From Theobroma cacao (taxonomy: Eukaryota > Streptophyta > Magnoliopsida > Malvales > Malvaceae): DNA of 64,000 bases. Each line of letters opens with the position of its first letter. Positions within the stretch are counted from its first letter, which is position 1. Below are positions 33,854 to 44,632 of this stretch, in pieces. The notes below the pieces were generated by a model. The model saw only the letters and a list, made by a program, of their open reading frames with translations. It was not told the DNA's origin and did no database searches. The DNA is taken from positions 7,616,898-7,680,897 of the forward strand of contig NC_030857.1 of assembly GCF_000208745.1 (NCBI RefSeq). The letters are read 5' to 3'. A program made the translations under genes and the position numbers.

Positions 33854-34375
33854 ATGGCATCGTCATCGGCAAGTCCGCTCAACATATACAGAAATGACTA
33901 TGAGATAGAATTACAGATGGGACAGATCCAACGAGAAAAAGGAGACTGTTTGACCCAAGGACATGTCCCAATTTTACCCGAGAGAGTTCACTTGGACCTT
34001 CAGCAGAATGACTTTACAGAGATGGTAGGAATTTGGGAACAGTGGAGACGTGCTCACCGAGACAATTTTCAGAACAAGTATGGACACATTGCATGGCTTC
34101 TATATGTACCTGTCGATGACCAGATGCTCCGAGCCATTGTTCAGTTTTGGGATCCCTCATACCGTTGTTTTGTCTTTAACAAGGTGGACATGACCCCTAC
34201 AATAGAAGAGTACTCATCTCTGCTCCGGATAGACCACATGCAGCCTGACAAGATCTATTGGAGGGCCCAGAAGACGGGACACCGACGAAAGTTGGCTAAG
34301 TTGTTAGGAATGACTACGGTAGAAGTGGATCAGCATTTGAAGAAGAAAGGAGACACAGAATGCCTTCCGTGGAGT
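33854..34375 (+). CDS. Truncated ORF1 protein (DUF7745-like), 174 codons to a single N
   Basis: The ATG at 33854 opens a clean frame. Residues about 47-70 (RVHLDLQQNDFTEMVGIWEQW), 95-130 (DQMLRAIVQFWDPSYRCFVF) and 140-174 (MTPTIEEYSSLLR, KIYWRAQKTGHRRKL, CLPWS) follow the plant retroelement domain I know as DUF7745. This domain forms the first half of ORF1 in Ogre-type elements. The old element at 13261-14110 has the same blocks. The frame stops being readable at the N at 34376, just after CLPW, where the family continues for several hundred residues. Downstream bases are not ORF1-like. The function of ORF1 in these elements is unknown. Confidence 0.8.
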
Positions 34376-34376
34376 N
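34376..34376. other. Single-N assembly join inside ORF1
   Basis: One N separates intact ORF1 coding sequence from unrelated sequence leading directly to the polypurine tract. A second single N, at 59643, demonstrably marks an unmerged contig overlap. One N here therefore probably stands for a contig join of unknown true size. Confidence 0.85.
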
Positions 34377-34561
34377 AAAAGTTCTCATTGCCTCAGTTTT
34401 GAGGAGTTCATCTTAAAAGTCTTGTGACCTCAGTTTTGAGGAATTTATTATTATTATTTTTAAAATAATAATAATAATAATAAAAATTTGGTAAGAGAAT
34501 TAAAGAATTTAGTCCAATACAGTGTCTACGTCTTTGCACTATTTCGAATTTTCGAAAAGCT

Positions 34562-34575
34562 CAAAGAGGGGCAGC
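34562..34575 (+). other. Polypurine tract before the 3' LTR
   Basis: CAAAGAGGGGCAGC lies directly before TGTAGACAC of the 3' LTR and would prime plus-strand synthesis. Its last three bases AGC reappear inside the extra 20 nt at the start of the 5' LTR. Confidence 0.7.
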
Positions 34576-34683
34576 TGTAGACACTAAATTATAAACAAAA
34601 AATGAATTAAAAAAATATATATAATAAAAATTTTTAAAAAATAAAAAATAAAAAAAATAAAAAAAGAAAGGAGAGAGGTACGA

Positions 34684-34835
34684 CTGGCAGGGTGCGGACG
34701 CACCCTGCTAGGCACCTATCTCACCTGCCAGACGCGAAAAATTCGCGTCTGGCAGGGTAGTGGAACTTGCCTCCTGGTGCCCAGGGACAAAGCAGTGGAG
34801 CGTGCCCCCTTCAGAGCCTAAGAGCCGAGTATAAA
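34684..34835 (+). promoter_or_regulatory. 3' LTR core promoter: two hairpins and a TATA box
   Basis: Hairpin 1 is at 34684-34711 (CTGGCAGGGTGCG / CGCACCCTGCTAG, 2-nt loop, one mismatch). Hairpin 2 is at 34724-34756 and is perfect (CCTGCCAGACGCGAA / TTCGCGTCTGGCAGG, 3-nt loop). TATAAAGGGG starts at 34830, 74 bp downstream. Confidence 0.7.
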
Positions 34836-36419
34836 GGGGAGGGGGCACTGTAGCATTCGGGGGATGGGGGGAGAGCAACCTACAAGCTTTCTAAGCAATC
34901 GAGAGCAACCAAAAATAGCCAAAAAAATGAAAAAATCAATCAAATCAAAAAAGACACCCTAAGTTTGCCTAGCAGCCAAAATCAACACAGCAAAAAATAC
35001 CACACATGCACAAAAAAGGATAGGAAGCCTTGGGTTTTAGGCTCGCCGCCGGTGAAAAGAAAAAGCAGAGAGAAGAGAGAGTTTGGTTCGAGCAGTGCCG
35101 ACGAGGGGAGGAAAGCCACATTCGGGTGACGAAAGTAAAAAAGGGCTTCGGTGGCCGACGGGAAGAGAGAGAGAGGGTGAGAGGCCGACGCCGAAAAAAG
35201 GAAAGAGAGGGAGATCCGATTTAGTGGGAGCTGGGGCTTTTGAGTTTTTTACCAACCACCGGTGAAAGAAGAGTGCGAGAGATCTTGACCACCGGTGATA
35301 GGAGATCTGAAAATCGGATGGAGTGGTGTTAAGGGGGTCTGATCTGGTGGCGCGATTGGCGTCGGCAGAGAAAAAGAGTTTTCGGGTGGTTGGTGAAAGG
35401 AAGGAGAGTGAGAAGAGAAAGGGTTCGAGCTGTCCCAGGGAAGAGACAGCCGACCGACGCAGGAAAGACGTTGCCGATTCGGGAGAGAGCTGACCGTTGG
35501 GTTGGCCGGCGGTTTGTAGAGAGAAGGGAGAGAGTTAGGCGGCTAGAGAGAGAGGCAAAAGAGAGAAAATGGGGAGAGGAGAAAAAAAGAAGAATTTATA
35601 GTTAGGGTTTGGGAGGTTTAAAACGACGTCGTTTTAAGACTCATCTGTAAACTTAGCCAATCCTTCTAAACGGTGTCGTTTGGGCGCACAACAGGGCAGC
35701 TGAAAGAAGGCACTAAACGGTGCGCTTTGACTGGAAGAGGAGTGGGCTTCTGGAGCTATTGTGGGCATCCGTGGGTTCAGTTTTGGGCTAGTCCAAGCCC
35801 GACCTTGGTATGTTCTGGGCTCTACGATTATTGGGCTTGAATCTTTTATGCTTATTATGAATGCTTTTTTTTTCTTTTCTTTCTCTTCTCTTTTTTTTTT
35901 AAATTTGTTTTATATATTTACTTATTTTAGTTATTTTTAGAAAAATGAAATTAAAACTTTATATACAAGAAATTGGATAAAGTAAAAATATAAGAATCTA
36001 TACATTTAATTATATAATAGATAATAGCAAAATTTAGGTAAAAAAAAAAGGGAAGAGAAGGGTTAGTTTTAAAAATAGATCCAAAAATAAAATGAGTAGG
36101 AAAATAAATGAATATTTAAGTAAAGAATAATAATATGGTAAATAGGCTTAGAGGGACATTGTACATGGAAAAGAATATAAAAAATATATATAAAAAATAG
36201 AAATAGAAAATATAGTAGAATAAAATATGTAATTGTCAAAGTATTTAAAAAGATAGTTTCATAAATGAAAAAGAATGAGAATGGAACAAAGTGATGAATT
36301 ATTCAATAAGATGATGGAATGATCGGTCGGGACACAAGAAGTCGCAATCCCGGGCCAATTTTCCCTAGGTTCGAAATCCAAATCAAGGCTCCACCAGTAC
36401 GATGGGAGGGCCTCGATTT

Positions 36420-36837
36420 NNNNNNNNNNNNNNNNNNNNNNNNNNNNNNNNNNNNNNNNNNNNNNNNNNNNNNNNNNNNNNNNNNNNNNNNNNNNNNNNN
36501 NNNNNNNNNNNNNNNNNNNNNNNNNNNNNNNNNNNNNNNNNNNNNNNNNNNNNNNNNNNNNNNNNNNNNNNNNNNNNNNNNNNNNNNNNNNNNNNNNNNN
36601 NNNNNNNNNNNNNNNNNNNNNNNNNNNNNNNNNNNNNNNNNNNNNNNNNNNNNNNNNNNNNNNNNNNNNNNNNNNNNNNNNNNNNNNNNNNNNNNNNNNN
36701 NNNNNNNNNNNNNNNNNNNNNNNNNNNNNNNNNNNNNNNNNNNNNNNNNNNNNNNNNNNNNNNNNNNNNNNNNNNNNNNNNNNNNNNNNNNNNNNNNNNN
36801 NNNNNNNNNNNNNNNNNNNNNNNNNNNNNNNNNNNNN
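36420..36837. other. Assembly gap (418 N) in the 3' LTR
   Basis: The N run lies just after a third, upstream dyad module. Frames read across it are artefacts. Confidence 0.98.
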
Positions 36838-37868
36838 AATATAAAAGTTTTGTTCACTAAAATAACATAGAATTATAAACAATTTGTCTAACTATAAGTG
36901 AAAAACATAAAAACTTAGAACAAAAAATGTAAAGTATAAAAAATAATAATAATAATAAGAAATAAGAATAGAAAATATGATAATGAAAAATATAATAAAT
37001 AAAAATAATAATTAATTAATAATAACTAAAAAATGCAGATAATTGCGTTAGCATAACATATATATATATTGCATTATACATATCATCGTATATAAATATT
37101 TCTGTATTCGAGTTTAAGCCCCGATGATGGGATCTTCCGGGGATCTTGCGAAGGCGGGTATTTCTCGAAAAGTTCCTTAGGTGAAAAGATATCCTCGGGT
37201 CCCACCAGTATGATGGGAGGGCTCGAGAACCATCTTTAATATAAGGCTTTTGCCCGAATTAAGTGCATTATGCACAAAAATATTGTTTTAAAAAGAAAAC
37301 GTACGATGACCCCGATGACGGGAATTATCCGTTGAATTTGCGAAGGCGAGTTTCTCGGATAATTCCCTAGGTGAGAGAATATCCCGAGTCCCACCAGTAT
37401 GATGGGCGGATTCGAGAAAATATCCTCGATAAAAGGTTATTCGTCCGGCATTTTTATCTCACATCATGCATTCCATCTTGCCACCCATTTGCATTCTATT
37501 TTAAGTTAAATAGGAGATAAAATAAAAGAATAATAATTAAGGAAATATAGTGAAATTAAAAATTAAAGCCCAATAGGATAATCTAAAAATGGTACCGTTC
37601 ATAGAACGGGCGTCCTAGGGGTGCTAATCCTTCCCTGGGCGTAACCGTACTCCCGAACCTAGAGCTAAAAAAATCGCAGACCGATTTAAGGTTCTTTTCG
37701 GTGGACTTAAAATTAATTTAAGTTTTCATCGATTAAAATCGAGTCATTAGGTGGCCAATCACACTCAGTAAAAAAGATTGGTGGCGACTCCTAGTTTAAT
37801 TTTTTAGAGAGTTTTTCACGTTCGCGTCTGACGGTCGGGTTCCCGGACCCGCACGTTACGACAGGAAG

Positions 37869-39116
37869 CATCGAGTTACAAACCGGTTTCCTCATACATG
37901 GATCAACAGCATAAACTTGATCTTAATTCAAAATAATTTTGTGATGATTATAATTCCTACACGTAATGTAAGGGAACAAGAGAACTAGTAATCTATCTTA
38001 TTAATAAAAAATTTTACACCTGCTGCAGTTCTTTACTAATTAAAGGAGATGTAGGGATGCTTTTACTTATAAAGAGCTGGCGTAGGAAAATCATTCATCG
38101 TTTTAGTATAAATTAAATTATATATATTTTATTATTGAAATAATATATTTATCTTTCATAAGTAAAGAAATAAAATGTTTAGTATATTATATAAATATAT
38201 ATAACTAAATAAAAATTAAAAGTAATGTTATTTTTAGAAAGCCTTGGGCGACCTAAATTTGAACCTCTTGCTTTTATTATTATTCTTTTTATTGAAAAAC
38301 ATCTATCCCTTCCTACATTAATCCTGTTCTTCAATATAAAAAATTATCTTAATAGGGTGGGGGATGCGTTCAAGATAGGCTTTTTGGTCGGTCCCTAATC
38401 ACTTACACTGAACCTCACCTTAAAAAATACCTAAACTAAAGGTTAATTAAATTAATTCTTATGTAATGTAAATATTTTTGTTTTGAAAATTAAAGCTTTC
38501 ATTCCTTTAATAAAAGAAGCAAGGGATGCCATTGCCAGTCTCCATAACATAATGAAGGAGACTTGCATTGGCATTCCTACAACAGAACAAGTAATATCAA
38601 TGCTGATCAACGAGACACACCAAAGTCTCCTATACGTAAAAGACCTATTCCTAATTATGTACTGTAGATATAAAAATATGTTTTTAATCTCTAACACGAC
38701 AAATTTAAATGTAGGCCTAATTTTGTATATCATGCTAACTCAATAAATAGGGAAAAGACACTTGGTTAAAAGTTACCATAATCTCATCTAATTTACATGA
38801 GATTCACTAATGACTAATGTTAATATATATGCTGCATAAAAAATAATTTATGAGATTTATAAATGCATTATTAAAGGTGTACGTGCTTAAGAGTTTGAAG
38901 AGTGTATTTAATAATTAAAATTAAGAGCAAATAAATATTTAGTTCAATAATAAATATATATATCACTGTTTAAATAATTAGATATAAATTTGTCTATCTA
39001 ACCTATCTCATCATTGCAATCTCTTTGCAGCTTCGTTTATCTTGTAAGCTCAATTACGTAATCCAAGGCTATGCATGCTGTCATCAAAATAGAACATATA
39101 TCAAGATCATTGTAAT
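37869..39116 (+). other. Right half of block A, then intergenic DNA
   Basis: Bases 37869-37925 continue the paralogy to 57642-57700, and 37925-37970 have a counterpart at 59825-59870. Beyond about 37975 the copies diverge. An 87-codon plus frame at 38483-38746 is open but matches nothing I know. No gene is called. Confidence 0.6.
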
Positions 39117-39253
39117 CAGGGGCGGATGCCCAAAAATTTTTAAATTTTTTTATATATTATATAGTTTTTGTCTTAATAGTCTTCTAAAAATTTTTAATTC
39201 TTGTTCTTCTTTATCTTTGACCCTTTAATAAAAATTAGTTAATTCCACCCTTC
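39117..39253. mobile_element. Short hAT MITE, 137 bp, perfect 8-bp TSD
   Basis: It begins CAGGGGCGGATGCCC and ends AATTCCACCCTTC. Both flanks read ATTGTAAT (39109-39116 and 39254-39261). The ends are imperfect inverted repeats of the same type as the element at 21733-27013, with a similar CCAAAAATTTTTAAATTTT interior. Confidence 0.85.
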
Positions 39254-39609
39254 ATTGTAATCAGATTAGCTTTCCATTGTGGTAGAAAAAAGATAATGAT
39301 CAATCGAAACAAATAAAACAAACTACAGCGTATAATGTTGAATGCATATGATCACCCATGTGAAATTAAACTCATTGTTTTTTCATTATCTATTAAAAAT
39401 AGATATACCTTTGCAGAAAAGTATGACAACCAATAGATATGTTGGAGTTGCCTTCAAGAAAGTTACTGTTCATTGTTAATTAAGTGGTGGGGAAACCTTA
39501 TTACAATAGAGGAGGCTGACTGACTTACAAATTAATTAATGCTATAAAATAATTATGGTTAAAGAGCTATTCCATTCCAACAATTAAAACTTAAAGATTT
39601 TATCAAAGA

Positions 39610-39752
39610 TTTTGCTTGAAGCGATGGTCGTTGCTTTGTCGGTCTGGTAGTGCCTGCGTTTTGTTTGTTGTGCTGGTCTTTAATGTTGCTTTCAGATTTG
39701 AGGTGGTTTTCTTCCCGTGTTCTTGTCTGTTGATACCTTTAGGTCACACGGG
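39610..39752 (+). mobile_element. Possible LINE 3' UTR fragment, left part
   Basis: This GT-rich stretch resembles plant LINE 3' ends and appears to continue at 45270-45575 after the gypsy insertion. That right part ends in AATAAAGC, TGAATTACCTTTC and a short A-run (about 45560). The assignment rests on composition and the tail only. Confidence 0.4.
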
Positions 39753-40241
39753 TGACGGCAGGGTGTTGTGAAGACACCTATACAATGTGAAAGATACAAA
39801 TCTTGATGAGATTAGAAACTCTACTGAAGTGAATCACCAATTTTGGTAAGGTTAGAAAACCCCTTAAAGTGAAAAATAGTTAAAATTCAACTTTAGTTGG
39901 CTAGGCTAAAGATACTAAAACCTCTTGCTTGAGTCTAGAGAAATAAACGCTCTTACTTAAGAAAATATTATTTACTAATTCTCAACTTGAATGTCTCATA
40001 ATTAAACCTAAAGGTCCTATTTGTAGTATTATAAGCCTATGTCCTAATAAAATTCTATTTTAAGTTGCTTAGTACAATTAAGGTAGTTGACAAAAGATTT
40101 AAATAAAATAAGTGTTCTATTCCTAAGAAAAACATGACTAGTCTAAAGTCTTCAAACAAGTGAATAAAATAAACAGGAAAATTCTATTATACCTATAATT
40201 CCCAAATAATAATAATAATCTAATAATATACTCTTGTATCA
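39753..40241 (-). repeat. 3' LTR of the gypsy element, with adjoining polypurine tract
   Basis: It aligns with 44633-45269 (shared GTTGTGAAGAC, TTGGTAAGGTTAGAAAAC and AATAATATACTCTTG blocks). On the minus strand the bases just upstream (40251-40242) read TTTAGGGAGA, a polypurine tract. Confidence 0.8.
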
Positions 40242-40477
40242 TCTCCCTAAATTGAAGAAAATTTATCTTCAAGATCCATGTTTTCTTCATAGTAAGGAAA
40301 AAGATCAATTATGTTGAAAGTTGAGGAAACTTAATAATTTCCAAGATGTTCGATCTTGTAAGCATTCTGATTAATACGTTCCAAGACTCAAAATGGTCCA
40401 TTAGCTCAAGGAGATAATTTTGCCCATGACTTAGGAAAATGTTCTTTCCTTAAGTGAATCCACACTAAGTCTCATTT

Positions 40478-43457
40478 TTAAAAACTAACTAGTTTTTTGA
40501 GCTTGTTGGCTTGCTTTTGATATCTGGTAGTTTGATACATAATCTTCTCTTGAACTTCTTCATGAAGCTTATTGATTTGCTTAGCATGTTCTTTAGTATC
40601 AACAATATATTCACAAGTAGTTGGTAACACAAGAAAGTCCAAAGGACTAAGAAGGCGTTTTCCATACACTACTTTGAATGGATATCTTCCAGTGTTTGGC
40701 TCACAAAATTATTGTAACAAAATTCTGCTTGTGCTAACACAAGATCCCATTGACGAATGCGTTTACCCATAAAACTTCACAATAAGTTTTCCAAACTTTT
40801 GTTGACCACTTTTATTTGACCATCCATTTAAGGGTAACTTGTTGAACTAAATTGCAAGTGAGTCCCCATTAACCTCTAAAGAGTTTGCCAAAAATAACTC
40901 ATGAACTTCACATCTTGATTTAAAGTGATGGTTTTTGAAATTCCATGACGACGCATAATTTCTTTGAAATACAAATCAGTTATGTGAGAAGTGTCATCTG
41001 TTTTATGGCATGACACAAAATGAGCCATTTTGGAAAATCTATTGACAACCACCATTACATAGTCCTTTTACCTTTGGGTTCTAGATAAACCCAAAATAAA
41101 ATCTATACTCACACATACCCTAGGAGCTTTAAGAATGGGTAATGGTTTATACGTACCAATGTTTTGATTTTCAAGCTTGGTATTATGTCAAATATGATAC
41201 TTTTAAATATGTCGGATGATATCTTGCTCTAGTTTAGGCCTATAAAACTTTTCTTTCACAAGAGCCAATGCTTTATCTCTCCCAAAATGTCCAGTTAATC
41301 CTCCATTATGAGTTTTGTAAATTATAGATTGGCATAGAGATCATTGAGGGATGCATAGTTGGTTACCTTTGAAAAGATACCCTTTTTGTTGATGAAATTG
41401 TTGATGAGGATGTTAAGAACTGCACTTCCATATCTCACCAAATTCAGGACCTTTCTCATACAATGCTTTTGCAACTTCAAAGCCAACAACCTTCAATTGT
41501 AAAGTAGAGAGGAGAGTAAGGTGATGAATTAAGGCATTAGCTACCTTGTTTTACACAATTGGTTTGTTCTTGAGAAAAATTGGAAAGGCTAGAAGAAACT
41601 CATTCTAAACTGCATGTCGATGAGTTAAGGTGTTTGAGGGCTTTGTGGTCAGAATACAAGATGAATTCTTTTGGTAACAAATAGTGACTCCATTGGTCCA
41701 AGGCTTGAATAACAACATAAAACTCTTTATTATATGTTGAATATTTCAATTTTGCATCATTGAGTTTCTCACTAAAAAAGGCAACAAGTCTTTTTTCTTG
41801 AGAAAGAACAACACCAATACATACATTGGAGGCATCACAATCAACTTTAAACACCAAATCAAAGTTCAAAAGTGCAAGCACGGGAGCTTCAGTAATCCTT
41901 TCTTTCAATTCCTCAAAGCTATGCTTTTCCCTGATATTCCATATAAAACTATCTTGTTTGAGGCATTCTATAAGTGAAATAGCAATAGAATTGAAATTTT
42001 TGATGAAATGCTAGTAAAAAGAGGTTAATCCATGAAAGCTTCGAACGTCATGAGGTGACTTTTGAACTAGCTAGTTGACAATAGCATCAACTTTGCTTTA
42101 GTTTATTTCAATTCCTTAGCTTGAAACAACATATCCCAAGAAGATAACTTTGTTTGTCATAAATTCACACTTTTTTAAGTTAGCAAAAGCTTTTGCTCTT
42201 TAAGTACTTCAAAGATTTGTTGTAAATGTTCCAAATTCTCTGTCTGACTTCTACTATACACCAAAATATCATCAAAATAAACCACAACAAACTTTCTAAT
42301 AAAAGGGTAGAATACTTGGTCCATTAGGTGCATAATAGTGCTGAGTGCATTAGAGAGGCTAAATGGCAAAATTGTCCATTCATATAACCCATCATGAGTT
42401 TTAAAGGCAATTTTTCGTTCATCTCAAAGTCCCATTCGAATTTGGTGATAACCACTACATAGATTGACCTTGGAGAAGATAATAGCAGCATGTAATTGAT
42501 CCAACAAATCATCAAGTCTAGGAATGTGAAAATGATACTTGATGGTGATTTTGTTCACGGCAAGACTATCAATGCACATACGTCATGTTTCATCTTTTTT
42601 TGAAACTATTAAAGCAAGAATAACATAAGGGCTAACACTTTCTCTTACCAGGCATTTCTCCAAAAGTTGTTTGACTTGATGTTGTTAATCCTTATGCTCT
42701 TGTAGACTCATACGATAAGCAAGCTTATTTGGAATTATAGAACTAGGGATGAAATTGATGGCATGCTAAATATCTCACATTGGTGGCAATCCATGGGGTA
42801 GGTCATCAGGTACAACATCATAAAACTCCTTAATTATGGGTTTGACATCTTTGGATAAGGGTGAAGATATTTCATTCTCCTCACATACTAATAAGAGGTA
42901 TAAAACGATTGACTCACGATAAGCATTATTTAAACTAGACACAATGATAAATGCTTTATCTTCTGTTTGTCTCTTTAGGCGGTCTTTAGTTTTAGTGGAG
43001 TCAACATAATTTTTACTACATCCTTGATGAAGAAATAAGTATTCTTGCATTCATCATCGTGAGCTCGACGATCATATTACCATTGGCGTCTCGACAACAA
43101 ATAGCATGCGTCCATTGGGATAACGTCACATTGACTCCATCTTGATACTTATTTTCCAATAGAGAATTGAACACAACAATACTTCGTTACCTTAAGTTCA
43201 TTTCCTTTTCTTTGCCATTGTAACTTGTAAGGATGAGGATGTACTTCAATTGGAAGTTTCAACTTTTCCACCATGTAGTTGGCAACAACATTCTCATAGC
43301 TTCCATTATCAATAATGACATTGCATACCTTCCCTTGGGATGTGCACCTTGTATAGAATATGTCGTGATAAAGCCAACTTTCATTTTCAGTCATCATGGT
43401 AATGTTGAGGTTATAGAATATGTCATGACAAAGCCAACTTTCATCTTCAATCATCAT
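40478..43457 (-). pseudogene. pol of the gypsy element: protease, RT, RNase H, integrase (broken)
   Basis: The protease loop (NVIIDNGSYENVV, then LPIEVHPHPYKLQW) is at about 43330-43200. A pre-RT linker ending DDLPHGLPPM is at 43050-42775, RT with [12 protein letters not shown] near 42290, and RNase H (FKVDCDASNVCIGVVLSQ, LYSDHKALKHL) at 41908-41600. Integrase follows with [12 protein letters not shown] near 41040, then a post-core tail (YGKRLLSPLDF...EVQEKIMYQTTRYQKQANK) at 40669-40478. Frameshifts and stops separate the blocks. The second catalytic Asp of integrase is lost: the segment near 40910 reads LNQDVKF where the family has SDRD. A protease-proximal 60-bp tandem duplication is described separately. 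Confidence 0.85.
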
Positions 43458-43472
43458 AGCAATGTTGAGGTT
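43353..43472 (-). repeat. 60-bp in-frame tandem duplication in the gypsy pol
   Basis: Units 43353-43412 and 43413-43472 are near-identical. They encode two successive copies of an ESWLYHDIFY-like segment, so the 20-codon duplication kept the frame. Confidence 0.85.
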
Positions 43473-43479
43473 ATAGCGA

Positions 43480-44250
43480 ATGACAAGGGCTTATCCATGG
43501 TCGACAGAAACTTCTTCTATCTTATCATTGTTGAATATTTCTTGCTCATCCTCTACTTATTCCATGCTAGGTTCTTCTATAACCTTTTCTTCAATTGGGG
43601 AGATAATTCTTCGATTTGAACAATCAAAAGCAATATGCCCAAATCCTTGGCATTTAAAGCACTTTTTATTGACAATAGAAGCACAAGTAAAAGTAATTTT
43701 ATTATTATTATTGTTTGAAGTTTTGGAGGCGGAATGGTTGCCGAACTTTGTCTCCCACAGTTTGAGGTGGAATTTTTTTGTCTAATTAAATTCATTAAGC
43801 TTTTCCATGATCATTGCTTCTCAACCTTTAATGCTAATTTAATGATATCGTTTAATTTCCAATATGATTGGAGTTGAACAATATTTGCAATTTCAACATT
43901 GAAACCTCCAAGATAACAAGCTACAATTTGCTCTTCAGGTTCATGGACATCGTACTTCATATGAAGTTGTTTGAACTCTGTTGTATATTTTTCCGTCGAC
44001 ATTGTTTTCTACCTCAAGTTATTAAATTTAATAAAAATTTCCTGTTTAAAATACTTAGGAAGGAACTTACATTTAAGTTCTCAACACATCTTATCCCATG
44101 TTCTGATTTTGTTGTGACCTTCTCTTATCATTGTTCTTTAAGATTTTCCCACCAAATAGAGACGTGCTTCTTTAATTTAATTGCAACAAGCTTCACACAT
44201 TTTTCATTGAGAATATCTTTGAGCTCGAAAACTCTTTCCACTATGTAATG
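43480..44250 (-). pseudogene. gag of the gypsy element (broken)
   Basis: The retrotransposon gag block (STEKYTTEFKQLHMKYDV, EPEEQIVACYLGGFNVEI, WKLNDIIKLALKVEKQ) is at 44002-43811. A CCHC zinc knuckle reading KCFKCQGFGHIAFDC lies in another frame near 43660. The N-terminal part, to about 44250 or beyond, is too shifted to delimit. Confidence 0.8.
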
Positions 44251-44611
44251 CTAATCAAAGAAGTCGTCAAGGTGAAGTTTTCTTCCAAACTCAAGAATGT
44301 CAACTTTGATTTCCAAATTTCTAGTAGCAACAGTTCTCAAGCAACATATAAGTATTTCTTCATCAAAGGACAAATTTTGATGGAAAGGGTAGGTGTTACC
44401 CCTTCATCCCTAGAACTACTGTTGTTGATTTGAGTAGCATTATGTCTTGCGAGTTGCTCTTGTAATTCTTGAATTGGCCACAAAGTTCTTGAATCTCGAC
44501 CTCGTGATCATTAATTTGATGATTTTGATGTCTTGGCAGCATTTTGTTGGCTCAATAAAGAGAGTCGAAACCAACAACAACAAAAACTCAAACTATGCAC
44601 CAAATAATGAT

Positions 44612-44630
44612 CCTCCCACTTTGATACCAA
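44612..44630 (-). other. Primer binding site (initiator tRNA-Met type)
   Basis: The minus strand reads TTGGTATCAAAGTGGGAGG two bases after the 5' LTR, a form of the common TGGTATCAGAGC site. Confidence 0.75.
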
Positions 44631-44632
44631 AT

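Larger units (their letters stand above)
29737..37863 (+). mobile_element. Young Ogre/Tat-type element, internally truncated, TSD GGAAG
   Basis: Two LTRs of about 3.3 kb flank only 1.52 kb of internal DNA: a tRNA-Arg-type primer binding site, the conserved leader, a truncated ORF1, and a polypurine tract. GGAAG flanks it at 29732-29736 and 37864-37868. The empty site is present in the paralogous block near 57637. A hand comparison of 771 bp of the two LTRs gives 14 differences, all transitions (about 98.2% identity). This means the insertion is recent, though no gag-pol is present. Two long N gaps lie in the LTRs and a single N (34376) lies inside ORF1. The missing interior may be real (a non-autonomous copy) or an assembly loss. 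Confidence 0.9.
34576..37863 (+). repeat. 3' LTR of the young Ogre-type element
   Basis: It starts TGTAGACACTAAATTATAAAC and ends CACGTTACGACA, followed by the GGAAG TSD. It aligns end to end with 29757-33051. It carries a perfect 20-bp palindrome at 35618-35637 (TTAAAACGACGTCGTTTTAA), which has decayed in the other LTR. Bases 36420-36837 are N. Confidence 0.9.

Noticed and set aside
38452..38746. Overlapping 87- and 93-codon frames on opposite strands
   Set aside because: No recognisable domain, no splice context and no support for either strand. Left unannotated.
43868..44248. 126-codon plus frame opposite the gypsy gag
   Set aside because: It is the antisense shadow of gag (44002-43811), which has clear family motifs on the minus strand.
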